Below, one piece after another: positions 1 to 9,817 of a stretch of 64,000 nt of DNA. A model generated the notes under the pieces. The model ran no database searches, was not told where the DNA came from, and was given only the letters and a program-made list of their open reading frames with translations. Within the stretch, counting starts at the first letter, position 1, and each line of letters opens with the position of its first letter. The DNA comes from Parietaria judaica. Its lineage: Eukaryota; Streptophyta; Magnoliopsida; Rosales; Urticaceae. The position numbers and the translations under genes are program-made. The DNA is taken from contig OX940869.1 in assembly GCA_954871525.1 (NCBI GenBank), positions 15,307,001 through 15,371,000 of the forward strand, read 5' to 3'.

Positions 1-482
1 ACGAGCGGAGCCGCACCAGAAGATTCCCCAAACTACGTGACGTACAGGCGCCTCGTCCACAAGATGTTCAACCGCCTACGCTTCATCAAGCGGAAGATCC
101 ACCTCGCCAAGCCAACAAGCGAAGAACAACGCTAGCCATGGGTCGCCAAGAAAAGAGAAGCACTAACATAGTCGCCGAGCAAACTCACAGCACCAACACC
201 CCCGCAGCTGAAGGAAGAAAGAAGAAGAAGAACGCACTGCCAAGTAGAAGAACCGCGCCCAATGGGCCGGTATGGAGTATGCACATTAATGGAGTCAACG
301 ACGACACAAACGCAGGAGCAGGAATCGTCTTCACCAGCCCTAAAGGAGAAAAGTTGAAATACGCCATCAAGTTCGAGTTCACGGCCTCCAGCGACGAAGC
401 CGAATGCGGAGCGCTACTCGCCGGCCTAAACCTCGCCGAAAGGCTCGACATGAAGAATTTACAGGTACACTGCAGCGCATAG
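1..482 (+). pseudogene. Tat-lineage gypsy pol remnant: second (archaeal-type) RNase H domain
   Basis: Positions 138-482 read through a typical start of the extra RNase H domain of Tat-lineage Ty3/gypsy elements: a Trp-Ser-Met-His-Ile-Asn-Gly strand, then GAGIVFTSPKGEKLKYAI and an acidic helix DEAECGALLAGLNLAERL. The family normally has DG in the first strand and NNEAEYEAL in the helix, so catalytic positions look eroded. Positions 1-135 are open in another frame and end in a stop, so there is at least one frameshift. The domain breaks off near 475, before the DSQL motif, and the integrase that should follow is absent: an antisense ORF ends only about 170 bases downstream. I infer an internal deletion in a decayed element. 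Confidence 0.7.
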
Positions 483-651
483 AAGACATTCAAGATCACT
501 CGACGAGGAGCTAATCCTGGGATAGGGCTAGGTTTGAAGGCCACACGCTACGAACCTTCTCTGGTGCCCCCAAGACGTTAAGAAAGCGAGAAGACAATGA
601 GTAATGGCTGTTCTCCTGCAAGTGCGCACCATGGCAAGCAGCGAAGCCCTT
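483..651. other. Spacer between pol remnant and antisense ORF
   Basis: Short stretch between the truncated RNase H and the end of the antisense ORF. It has no recognisable integrase sequence, although about 1.2 kb of integrase would be expected here in a complete element. Confidence 0.4.
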
Positions 652-1035
652 CTAGCACATCTCGTCAGAAGCCTCCTTCCAGGATGCCTCGGCATCCTGA
701 TGGGCCGCGTCTGCCGCCACTTTCATCTCAGCAACGAAGGCTTTCTCCTCTTTGACGCACGCACGAAGACGCATGACTTCTCGATCTTGGTCCGCCATGG
801 CGAGGCGGCGCGCATCGTCGAGGCGCCGCGCCTTCCGCAGCTCAGCATCAGACTCCCGACGACCCTCGTGCACTCCTTCCGCCCTAGCGGCTTGGATCGC
901 GAGTTCCATCTTGGCCAGAGCCTCTCGAAGACCGTCACGCTCGGTGCGAGTCTTTGCCAAATCACGCGCCGTAATCTCCGCTCTGCGAGACAAGGCCCGT
1001 AGGCGTCGATTCACTTCAACCGACGTGGCGAACGC

Positions 1036-1105
1036 CTGAAAAATGACAAAGATAATGTCAAAGAATGCAATCAATGGAGAAAATGAAGGCATTGATAAAA
1101 CGTAC
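1036..1105 (-). other. Probable 70-bp intron in the antisense ORF
   Basis: On the minus strand, the codon ATG is followed by the donor GTACGT at 1105. A T-rich tract and the acceptor TTTTTCAG end at 1036. Removing the 70 bases joins two different reading frames at phase 0 and continues directly into the coiled-coil exon. No in-frame path exists without splicing. Short introns of this size are normal in plants. Confidence 0.65.
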
Positions 1106-2312
1106 CATGCGACTATAAGAGAAAGCTCTCTCGGACAGCTTGGCATTACTCGCCTCGGAGATTGAAACGAAGGTCTGAGGCAGCAGGTTCTCTTCACCCA
1201 ACAGGCAGGAGCGCTCCAAAGGTGCAGAATCACCTCCATGAGACAGGCTACCAGATCCACAAACGCCGTCCAACCAAGGATCTCTGAGAGAATCAGGTCG
1301 ACTCCTCATCTTCTTTTCAAGACGATGAGGAGAAATAGCAGTAGAAAACCGACGCTTCATATTGCCCTCTTGGCAAGGAGGATCGCAGACCGAAAGATCA
1401 ATCACTGGAACGGGAGCGTCTCGGCGAAGAAGACCACCGGTGGACATCGAAGGTATCTTTGCAACAACATCAGTACGACACGAATAGCGAGAAGAGAGAT
1501 CGACCCCATCCTGTGATGGCGAACTCTTCCGAGGAGAAGCAGATCCCCTGGCGAACAACGCCCGACGAAGAGGAGGACGCACCGCATAACTATCTGACTT
1601 CTGGCCGATAGGCCGAGAGCCGATACTTGGCAAGGCCGCAGGGACAGCAAGCGGCGTTGGGTAGCGCAAGCTTGGAACGAACTTCTGAAACATGCCCCGC
1701 GTACGTGAAGAAACACCTGCAATGGTAAACATATCAAAACGTGTTAAGGCAATAGTGCTTGGCCTATCGCAAACGCGAGTGAAAGGGAGAAGGGCGGTAC
1801 CCGTAGTGGTAGCAGGAGCAGGCGCAGTACTAGCAGAAGAAACCAGATCGGCCGGAGCTTGAGTCTTCTTCTTAACAGGAGGCTTAGCCAGAGGAAGCAC
1901 TCTGATAGGCGCAGTAGCATCTGGGGCGCCGCCACGGGCATCCTCAGGCTCGACAGTTGGTGTCGTCAGCGGAGGAATGAGCCCTGCGTCAGCCCACGCC
2001 TTAATGTCAAGAGGCCTCCAGAGCGCCACGGGCCGCCAGTTTCTTCAGACGGACCACGAGATCGCTTGAGACCGGCGGGAACTCTCCAACCAGAGACTTC
2101 ACTGTCGGGCTAAGCTTCAGAGGCACGCTCCCCACCGAGCTGACATGAGCCCACATCCACATGGCTCGCCAGTCAATATGAGGTCTGTCACGAGGAAGAC
2201 CCAATCTCAGGGTCGTAGTCATACCGTACGACCACTTGTCGTCGTTCCGATCAGAAAATCTGAAGACTCCACGAAACGCTCGAGATGTCAAAGAGCGACC
2301 AGTATGTTTGTG

Positions 2313-3331
2313 CCAAGGTTTAAAATTTCGCAAAAATCATGCGAAATTCAGTGCGATTTTCGTTTTCCGCAGATATGTGAAACGAAAGTCTTGCCGTTTC
2401 GTCAAATTTTTACCAAATGTCGTCGACAGGTGAACGACATTCCAATCGAAAGTCCTTTGTCATTTTTAGCCTTCAAAACGACGAAATGTAGAACGAAATT
2501 CGAAAAAAAAATCATATTTTTGGTTAGACGGCGAAAAGAGCACCCCGCCCCGCCTCGCCACGTCACGTCCGGCCGGTCGGACGGCGGCGCGCGCGCGTGT
2601 GGTGGTGTAACATTTGTGTGAGTCATCCCCCATCCACAAAATCCTATGACCCAAAGGGCCCAAGCCCTTGTCCCTAATATTTGGTATATAAACATCACCA
2701 AACTCTTGTCATCTATCCATGTGGGACTTTTTGTTATTCAACTAATATCACACATTCACACTTAACATACACATACACATCACCTAATAATTTAACTTAA
2801 TATTATACACTTAACATATATATTAACTTCACCTAACATACATATACACTTAGTATACATATTCATTTAATATTATACACTTCAACTAATATTAAATTTG
2901 TTAACATACATATACAATTAACATGCATATTCACTTAATATTACATACTTAATTAACATACATATTCACTTCACATAATAATTTGACTTAATATTATACA
3001 CTTAAACTAATAAAGTGACTTAATATTATACATTTCACCTACATATTTAAGTTACAAATGTGTTTTGTTGTATACAATTATGTCTTGTATTTATTAAATA
3101 TGTAGTTTTGAACCTATATAAATATCTTTCTCAAATACTCAAATATTTTTTACAAAATATCCGTCGAAAACCCCGTCGGCATGCGGTATGCCCATGCAAA
3201 AAGTGCGGTATATGCGGTATCCGGCATGCCCTCTTTTTACGATTTGCCCATCGACATACCCATCGGCAAGCGATATCTCCGTAAAACGAAAAATGCGAAA
3301 CGAAATCGGCAAGCGGCATTTTAAACCTTGG
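2313..3331. mobile_element. Non-autonomous DNA transposon of 1019 bp inside the antisense ORF
   Basis: The ends are inverted repeats CCAAGGTTTAAAAT (left) and ATTTTAAACCTTGG (right). Weaker terminal similarity continues for about 60 bases (a GATTTTCGTTTTCCG-like block lies on both sides). The flanks carry TTTGTG at 2307-2312 and 3332-3337; the direct repeat can also be read as nine bases, TTTGTGCCA. Removing the element and one TTTGTG restores the host ORF. The interior has a GC-rich patch near 2550-2610, then AT-rich degenerate repeats of the TTAACATACATATACAC type (about 2750-3020). No transposase is seen. The superfamily is uncertain; a nine-base duplication would favour Mutator-like. Confidence 0.8.
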
Positions 3332-4432
3332 TTTGTGCCATACAGAGAAGCATATCACCGCAGTACGAAATGAGCCAGGCATTAGCTGAAAAGGAGGCAA
3401 TCCAAGTGAAACAAGGAGATCCTGCACGAAAGGGTGGAGCGGAAGCCTCATTCCGTAGCAACAACTCTCCAGAAGAACATGTACAAATCCAGGCTTGGTT
3501 ACGCCAAGTAGTTCGCCAACTGCCCGAGCTTGAAGACCAGGAACACAAGGAATCTTATACTTGGAGAAGAAGGACGCCAATCCCGCGGTATCGACAAAAC
3601 TTGGCACGTTTAGGGCAGGACAGATCACGTTCGTGTCACAATCAACATCTGCGCATGGATCATCGACAAAGGCATCAGGAACGTCATCAAGAACCGAAGG
3701 CTCGTGGAGATGAACACCAACAATATCCCCAGCAACTAGCTCAACAGCCGAGCTTTCACCGTCAGAAACCCCAGAAGTCTGCACGTCCTTCACCGGTGAA
3801 GTCAAGGTCGGACGATTCATCCTCAACAGGTCCTTGCCAATTCTCGGGCCTGCATGAGGAAATCTGGGGGCAGCAACAAAATTCCTAGCGCAAGGCGTTT
3901 TTCTAGGCGAAGCTGCAGCTGCAATCGGAACCGCAATCGGGATATCAGAATCCTCAGAGTCAAAGTCGCCCTCGAAAGTGTCCTCCACCACCAAAGGTGG
4001 TGGTCTGGCTACCCGAGTACCGTCACCAGGAGCCGAGGAGTCATCATCAGCCACGCCTGAAGATCTGCATTTCTTCGCCGGCAATGCTAGCACAACAAAA
4101 GGCCGATGAGTCACCACTGGCAAGGCTAGGTGTGGTGATTTTGGCCGCGCCTCGTCACGATGGCCTTTGACCGCCATCTTCATCGCGGTGATGTCATCAT
4201 CAAGATTGGTCACCGGAATCTCAGTAGCCATCTTGCCAGATTTTACCACCATCGCTGGAGCATCGCCAAAGCCTTCCATCGATGAGACAAAGTTAACAAA
4301 CTCGCCGGAGTTTCGCCCGTCAAAGGTCACATTGCCCGCCGCCGGAGCAAGCACCACCACGCCGGAGACGCCACCGCCGAGAGCCGGTACCACGCCATCA
4401 CCGCCGCTGCCATCAGCCGCTGTAGCCACCAC

Positions 4433-5495
4433 CGCGGAAGACGTCGCGCCCTCGCGCGCGCACGGACCCTGGCCGAACTCAAAGCGCCGGGATTTCTATC
4501 CCTGTGTCCATTCCTACATCGAAAAAATCCTCTAAAATCATTGAGGTTTCACTCATGCTCACCGGAATTCCATGAACACTGTCTCGAGTCTAAAAGGAAT
4601 CAAAAAGCTCATCGAGAAAGTCAAAGTTCTCACCACACTCAAGGAAATCAAAGGCGTGAGAATCTACACCGTTCAAGCTACCGGGGCTGCCATGATCACT
4701 GGGAAGCGTGCGAAGTCAGCCGTCGAAGCTCGCCCACAATGGAGATGTGCGCCAAAATGGAGAGGAGACGAGGAGGAAGAATGCCGACAACTCGCAGGAA
4801 TTAAAAGGTAAATATTCTCTTCATCAATTCCCGTCATTAAAGCGTGATTTTCTCTCTCAAATCAATTAAAAATTCGACACTAATCAGCCCTCAAATCTGA
4901 TTGTGCGAATTTTTGGCTTTAAAAACGACAAAAAATAGTTTTGACGTCGTTTTTAAGTGAAAATGCTTATTTTCAAAGTATGCTCAAAAAGCTTTGGAAA
5001 TTAAAACTTTGGAACTTTAAAAGTTTCATTTTTAATTTTCAATTATGAATACAAAAATAAAAATATTTTTCCGGGTTTTCGTAAATTATTTTTACATTAA
5101 CGGTTTTTATTTATTGCGGGTTAATTATGAAACTTTCTAAAGTTTCTAATCAATTCGTGACATGTTATTTTCTCATGAAAATGTTTATATAAAAATATGT
5201 GTTGCTTGATTTTATTTATTTACTTTTGGGTTTATTTTTTAAAGTTCTAAGCAAAACTTTTATGAATAAAAGTTAGTTTACGAACTTCATGAAAATCCAA
5301 AAGTCGAATAAAATCCAAAAAATGGCATGCAAAAAGTATTTTGAAAATTTCAATATGAATTATTTTGCTTGGTATTATTTGAATTAATGTCCACGTTCTT
5401 GGAAAAAATCAAAACGCTCATTTTTCCCGAGCGCATTTTACAAAGCCCGGTTTAAAGAAAAAAGGAAAATAGTTTCTTGCGCAATGACATTACCC
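4433..5495. other. Non-coding stretch between antisense ORF and 3' LTR
   Basis: Serves as 5' flank of the antisense ORF. It becomes AT-rich after 4810, and no conserved protein motif was seen in any frame. Open frames here (for example near 4572-4811) look random. It may hold the promoter of the antisense transcript, but no clear TATA box was singled out. Confidence 0.4.
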
Positions 5496-5513
5496 AAGAA
5501 ACTGGGGGGTTAA
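5496..5513 (+). other. Polypurine tract (plus-strand primer)
   Basis: The sequence AAGAAACTGGGGGGTTAA lies immediately before TGTTATATG. That is where reverse transcription of an LTR element starts plus-strand synthesis and where the 3' LTR begins. Confidence 0.6.
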
Positions 5514-5754
5514 TGTTATATGCAATTTTAGAGATACGTAAAATTTGGGCCCTATTGACGAAAGTCAAAGCCCGCTGGCAAAGTCAAGGCTCGTTTAGCC
5601 CAATCTCAATCCCATCTGGCGAAGCCCGAAGGATCGGGCCCGAAGACGAAGCCCGAACGACCAAGGGACATCCTTGAGAGCTGGTCGGTGCGGCCAGTTA
5701 AGCGATGACATTCCTCAAGACCACCGGCGACAAGGCGTTATGATCACGACGTCC

Positions 5755-5915
5755 CTCAAGGCCGACGAGGCGACGTGGCCGACAAAGATGACGAGGCGAC
5801 ATGGCCGATGAAGCAGACAAGGCGACATGGCCAACGAAGCCGACAAGGCGACATGGCCGACGAAGACGACAAGTCGACGAGGCGACGAGCCGACAAGCCG
5901 ACGAGGCGACAAGGC
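5755..5915 (+). repeat. Degenerate GC-rich tandem repeat in LTR U3
   Basis: Repeats of a roughly 23-base unit built on CGACAAGGCGACATGGC and GACGAGGCGAC, about seven imperfect copies, placed 90-250 bases upstream of the LTR TATA box. The position fits an enhancer-like U3 repeat. Open frames crossing it are repeat artefacts. Confidence 0.6.
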
Positions 5916-5999
5916 AAATGGCGCACCTGTACTTGGTCACCAAGGAATGACACACCAATCATCTCCCTAATTCAAGGTAAAATGGTCACCACCTTTTCC

Positions 6000-6007
6000 T
6001 ATAAATA
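6000..6007 (+). promoter_or_regulatory. LTR TATA box
   Basis: TATAAATA within the 3' LTR, followed about 30 bases downstream by the likely start of R. It would drive element transcripts in the 5' LTR copy and read outward in this 3' copy. Confidence 0.5.
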
Positions 6008-7029
6008 AGAGGCTTCTCCTCCTCATTTAGGGACTTTTTCCACACTTGGAATTCTCTCTCTAAAATGAGAGCTTCTCTCTCTAGAATTCTCCTTCTCCCT
6101 GCGAGTTGAGTGCCGACACCTCGCTCCTCGGAGTCTCGCGTATCTTGGCTCGTCAGGTACAAGGATGAAACTCGATTCATGTCGATCGTCGTGCCTAGCC
6201 GACCATCGATCATGTCGACGCCCGATCTTTGTCACGGTGAGGGCCCTTGGTTGCCAAGGGTCGTTGACATCGATGCCAAGACATGCCACCCCAGGCATCC
6301 AACTCGACGCCTCCTAGCTCTGGCACCTAGTTGATGCAACTAGCTTCACCATCTGGCTACGTCGACAGAGACCCCCGTCTCCGCAATCAGCTCTCGGCTT
6401 GCCCAGGCAAGCTCATGTACGTACGCCCTAACCTTCCACTTTGAACTACGGGATGACCCGATCCCATTAAAGGGTACGTAGGCAGCCTTTCACGAGGTGC
6501 GGCATCAAATATTTTTACCCTTTATCTTTTCCTTGTCTTCAAGCATATACAGTGACAAGCGCCATAGAGGCGTCGGAGGTTCAATCTTCCGATTATGCTA
6601 GACGTGTTCTACATGTGCAGGTTGCAGGAACGTCTTGCCATCAAGGACGACGCCGTCAAGGCCGACGACCTTGAGCCTAGGGTTCTCCATGGATCCGACT
6701 CTATGGTGACACCCTTACTCAGAGGTTTGTCGGAGACAACCACTCCAAGGCAACGCTCATCAGGACAGCACATGCCTTGCTGGAAGCAACTATCCACCTT
6801 CAGCTAAGTATAACTTCATTGACTCATCATTCAATTATCCAAGTATTCGTCGGGCCCCGCTCGGGGCCCGGACCTTGGATCCGTCTCTAAGTTAAAGCCA
6901 TTTTTACGCATTAACAAATACTATATTGTATATCATACATTGATATTCCCTTATTTTTACTTGTTTCAAAAGCTGAAAATAGGTTACCGAAGTTCAAAGT
7001 AATTGAGCTGATCTACGATCACTAGTACA

Positions 7030-7260
7030 AAAATAGATTCGACTACACTTAAAAAGTGTAGTCAAAGAGTTTCAACTACACTTTTTATGTATCATTAGAT
7101 CCACCATCGTATAATATTCGACTACGAAAAATCATCCGTAGTCGGAAGTGTGATTGGACGATACTTATTTTCCGTAGTTGGAAGTAATACCTGCCGCGGC
7201 TCATTTTATTCTCTGCCGCGGCAAGGACTTCACACTATACTTAACAAAAGTAGTGCAATC
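7030..7260. repeat. CACTA left subterminal repeats
   Basis: Short motifs in both orientations: ACTACACTTAAAAAGTGTAGT palindromic blocks, CCGTAGTCGG, CCGTAGTTGG and two CTGCCGCGGC boxes. Equivalent motifs recur at the right end. Confidence 0.6.
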
Positions 7261-7291
7261 CTAAAAAAAGTTAAAAAAAAAAAATTATTCT

Positions 7292-7571
7292 TGTTGTAAA
7301 TAATATAAAATGTGGTATGCTCAATTATATGTTGTACTATGCATTATTTGTACTTATATGACATGTAATGCCTATAAATACGATATACATGGTGATGAAT
7401 ACATTATCATCTTCACCCTTTTATAATTCTCTACACGTTTTACTCTCTCTCTCTCTCTCAAAGTCCTCTCTCCTTATATTTTACCTATTCCATTTAATCA
7501 TTCTCTTGACTTTTACCACCTATTAGTTACTAGAAAAATTATTGGTGTATAAAACTTAGGCTTTTACAACA
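7292..7571 (+). repeat. Copia 5' LTR
   Basis: Starts TGTTGTAAATAAT and ends TTACAACA. TATA box TATAAATA at 7373-7380. A CT dinucleotide run follows (about 7443-7460), three repeat units longer than in the 3' LTR. Confidence 0.9.
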
Positions 7572-7586
7572 CGTTATCAGCACGAT
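7572..7586 (+). other. Primer binding site of the copia element
   Basis: CGTTATCAGCACGAT directly follows the 5' LTR. It contains the TATCAG core typical of copia primer sites complementary to initiator methionine tRNA; complementarity was judged from memory of the motif. Confidence 0.5.
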
Positions 7587-7659
7587 CACTCTGCGGTAAG
7601 TTCAAAACACAGTACATTAAATTGTGGTCTGAAAAATTTATGATTATTATTATCGTTGT

Positions 7660-8111
7660 ATAACATCATATTACTATATACAGGAGGCTCTGCCACCTTA
7701 TAGTAATGCGATTTACGATAATTAACTTTCTTTTATGTGATTTACGATTATTAAACTATATTTATGTATAACATCGTTTTATTATATATAGGAGGCTCTG
7801 CCACCTTCTAATAAAATGATGTGATTTACATCTAACAATATTTATCTTCAGCTAATATCAATATGTATAACATCATTTTATTATATATATAGGAGGCTCT
7901 GCCACCTTCTAATAAAATGATGTGATTTACATCTAATAATATTTATCTTCAGCTAATATCAATATGTATAACATCATTTTATTATATATATATAGGAGGC
8001 TCTGCCACCTTCTAATAAAATGATGTGATCTACATTTAACAAATATTTATCTTCAAGTAATATCAAATTACTATACACAGGAGGCTCTGCCACCTTATAG
8101 TAAAATGATAT
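7660..8111 (+). repeat. Five tandem hairpins in the copia leader
   Basis: Five copies of the invariant core GGAGGCTCTGCCACC occur at 7683-7697, 7791-7805, 7892-7906, 7995-8009 and 8080-8094. Each core can fold as GG(A)GGC-TCT-GCC(A)CC. Each is flanked by an outer stem whose sequence changes while pairing is kept. Copies 1 and 5 use TTACTATA/TATAGTAA; copies 2-4 use CATCATTTTATTA/TAATAAAATGATG (copy 2 has one G:U pair). Spacing is about 85-108 bases. The array lies between the primer site and gag. The function is unknown; packaging, dimerisation or translational control are possibilities. Confidence 0.75.
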
Positions 8112-8594
8112 TAATTGAGATTAGTTTTAACTTCTTCATTTTTAATATTCTTATGATTAATATTATATATCTATAATGTTTGTCTATTTTTACACCTCAT
8201 TTTATGACATTACATCACTAATCTAATTATAAAATTCAATTACATTGTGTTAGTGTATTTCCAACGGCTATATAACGGCTATAAACAGCTAGTTTTTACA
8301 CTATAAATACAAGTTTATCAAACCATACAAAAATCACATCTCTTATTCTACCTCATATTTTTCTCTCCAAGTTTAGCCGATAAAAATGACTAGACTAATG
8401 TTAGTTTTTGTAGCCATAATGATCGTTGTATTTAATGTTAGTATTTTCATCTTTCATATTACACCGGAGGAATTTTATTTTTCCTTAAAGGTGGTTGTAT
8501 TCATGTATCTTGCTTTATTATTTACAATCTTTGTAGACTTTTCTATTTTGAATTAAATTTAATGAAATATTTTATTTTCAAGTTAGTTATCACC

Positions 8595-9647
8595 ATGTCA
8601 AACTTGGTAAAGCTTGAATTCAGTCCTCTCGTGATTAGTGGAAACAACTATATGCCATGGACGGTGGATATAGAGATGTATTTGGAATCGATGAATCTGT
8701 TGGAGACACTCCAAGCAGAAAATAACTCGTCGAGGACGGACAAGGCTAGATCATTGATCTTCCTTTGTCGTCATCTTGATGAAAGCTTGAAAAATGAGTA
8801 TCTCACTATAAAAGATCCTAGTGAGTTGTGGAAGGATCTCAAAAAGAGATATGATCACCAGAGGGATGTGATGCTCCCTTTATACCGTGATGAATGGACC
8901 GCTTTACGGTTCCAGGACTTTAAAAAAGTCAGTGATTATAACTCTGCGATGTTCAGAATAGCGACCCACCTGAGATTTTGTGGTGTTACTGTAACAGAGA
9001 TTGAAATGCTGGAAAATACTTTTTCCACTTTCCATGCTTCAAATGTGACCTTGCAACAACAATACCGTGTGCGAGGTTTTCAAAAGTATTCTGAACTAAT
9101 TGCTTGTCTCCTCATTGCAGAAAAGAATAATGAGTTGCTGATAAAAAATCATCAATCTCGCCCGACCGGCTCAAAAGCGCTTCCTGAAGCAAACACTATC
9201 AACTCCGATGAGCCTGAGCCCAAGAACTATTTTCAGGGTCGAGAGGGAGGCCAAGGTCGTGGGCGAGGCCGAGGTCGTGGTCGTAGTTACGGACGTAGAC
9301 GAGGTGGTTACAATCCCTCTTATAAGTTCGCTAACTATCATCATAAAAAGTAGAAACATGGGAGGGGCCACGATGACCCCTCTAAAAGGGAAAAAGAGAT
9401 GATCTCCCCAAAAGGCTTTCAAACCAGTTGTTTCAGATGTGGCACTAAAGGGCACTGGTCAAGAGTTTGCCGATCTCCACTACACTTATGCAAACTCTAC
9501 CAAGAGTCCATGAAGGGGAAAGGGAAAGAGAGAGAGGTCAATTTTATTGACCAGAACGAAACCACTCATCTCGAAGCATCCGACTTCAACGGTGATTTCA
9601 TTGACACAGTTGGCGATTTCGCTGAACAAGCGACTGGTAAAAAATAA
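8595..9647 (+). pseudogene. Copia gag (UBN2-type capsid, zinc knuckle)
   Basis: The chosen start, ATG 8595, gives MSNLVKLEFSPLVISGNNY, matching the N-terminus of copia gag better than the upstream ATG at 8562. A helical capsid region follows (Trp-Lys-Asp-Leu block near residue 85), then an RGG-like Gly/Arg tract (about 9240-9320). A TAG at 9351-9353 interrupts the frame. The same frame continues to a CCHC knuckle CFRCGTKGHWSRVC (about 9429-9470) and ends at TAA 9645-9647. One nonsense codon therefore separates capsid and zinc knuckle. Gag packages element RNA into virus-like particles in the cytoplasm. Confidence 0.85.
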
Positions 9648-9817
9648 TATGAATTATGTAATTCCTTTTGGGAATGAAGCCCAATGGTCCGATGCTTGTT
9701 TGTCTTTTCTTTCTTTTTGTAAAATATATCATGAACTTCTAATTTTAAGTATGTGTAATAGACTAATGCTTGTGTTTAATAAAATATCTTTCTTATCAAA
9801 ATTTGTGTTTGTTTTAG
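9637..9817 (+). other. Possible intron between gag and pol
   Basis: A GGTAAAAA donor lies just before the gag stop, and a T-rich tract ends in TTTGTTTTAG at 9817. The 181 bases between are AT-rich and non-coding, and pol motifs start about 45 bases downstream. Some copia elements (for example Arabidopsis EVADE) regulate gag versus gag-pol by splicing at this place. That this site is used here is inference; an extra frameshift is needed to enter the protease frame. Confidence 0.35.

Larger units (their letters stand above)
652..4432 (-). pseudogene. Antisense ORF (aORF) of a Tat-lineage gypsy element, spliced, interrupted by a transposon
   Basis: The minus-strand frame starts at ATG 4432 and reads a low-complexity acidic N-terminal part. 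It then enters a domain like the plant 'putative gypsy type transposon' family: LRLPLHPF-type core seen as GMRLPLHPFVQDLLVSLGL, then PPFQLMPGSF. After 367 codons it is broken at a Trp-His-Lys by a DNA transposon (2313-3331) and resumes in frame at 2306. A frameshift lies near 2006-2030. The frame then runs to Met at 1108-1106, an intron (1105-1036), and a last exon of about 127 residues that is a charged, Arg/Glu-rich coiled coil ending at 652. Such antisense ORFs between pol and the 3' LTR are known in Grande/Tat elements; their function is unknown. About 895 codons in total. Not an intact gene. Confidence 0.7.
5514..6916 (+). mobile_element. 3' LTR of the Tat-lineage gypsy element
   Basis: Begins TGTTATATGC after the polypurine tract and probably ends ACGCATTAACA at 6916, giving short inverted ends TGTTA/TAACA and a length of about 1.4 kb. 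A TATA box (6000-6007) is followed by pyrimidine-rich leader sequence, as expected for U3-R-U5. The left end is well supported. The right end is inferred from TG...CA ends only, because the 5' LTR is outside the window. Confidence 0.55.

Noticed and set aside
1058..1105. Read-through C-terminus of the antisense ORF exon 1
   Set aside because: The 16 residues after Met 1106 are intron translation; splicing leads into a conserved-looking coiled-coil exon instead.
2007..2333. Independent small gene on the minus strand
   Set aside because: It is the continuation of the antisense ORF after the transposon; its first codons come from the transposon end.
5715..5962. Overlapping minus-strand frames rich in Arg, Ser, Leu and Cys
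   Set aside because: Artefacts of the GACGAGGCGAC tandem repeat in the LTR, read in three frames.
7660..8111. CRISPR-like array
   Set aside because: Regular repeats with spacers, but the spacers are themselves related and form stems with the repeat; the context is a plant retrotransposon leader.
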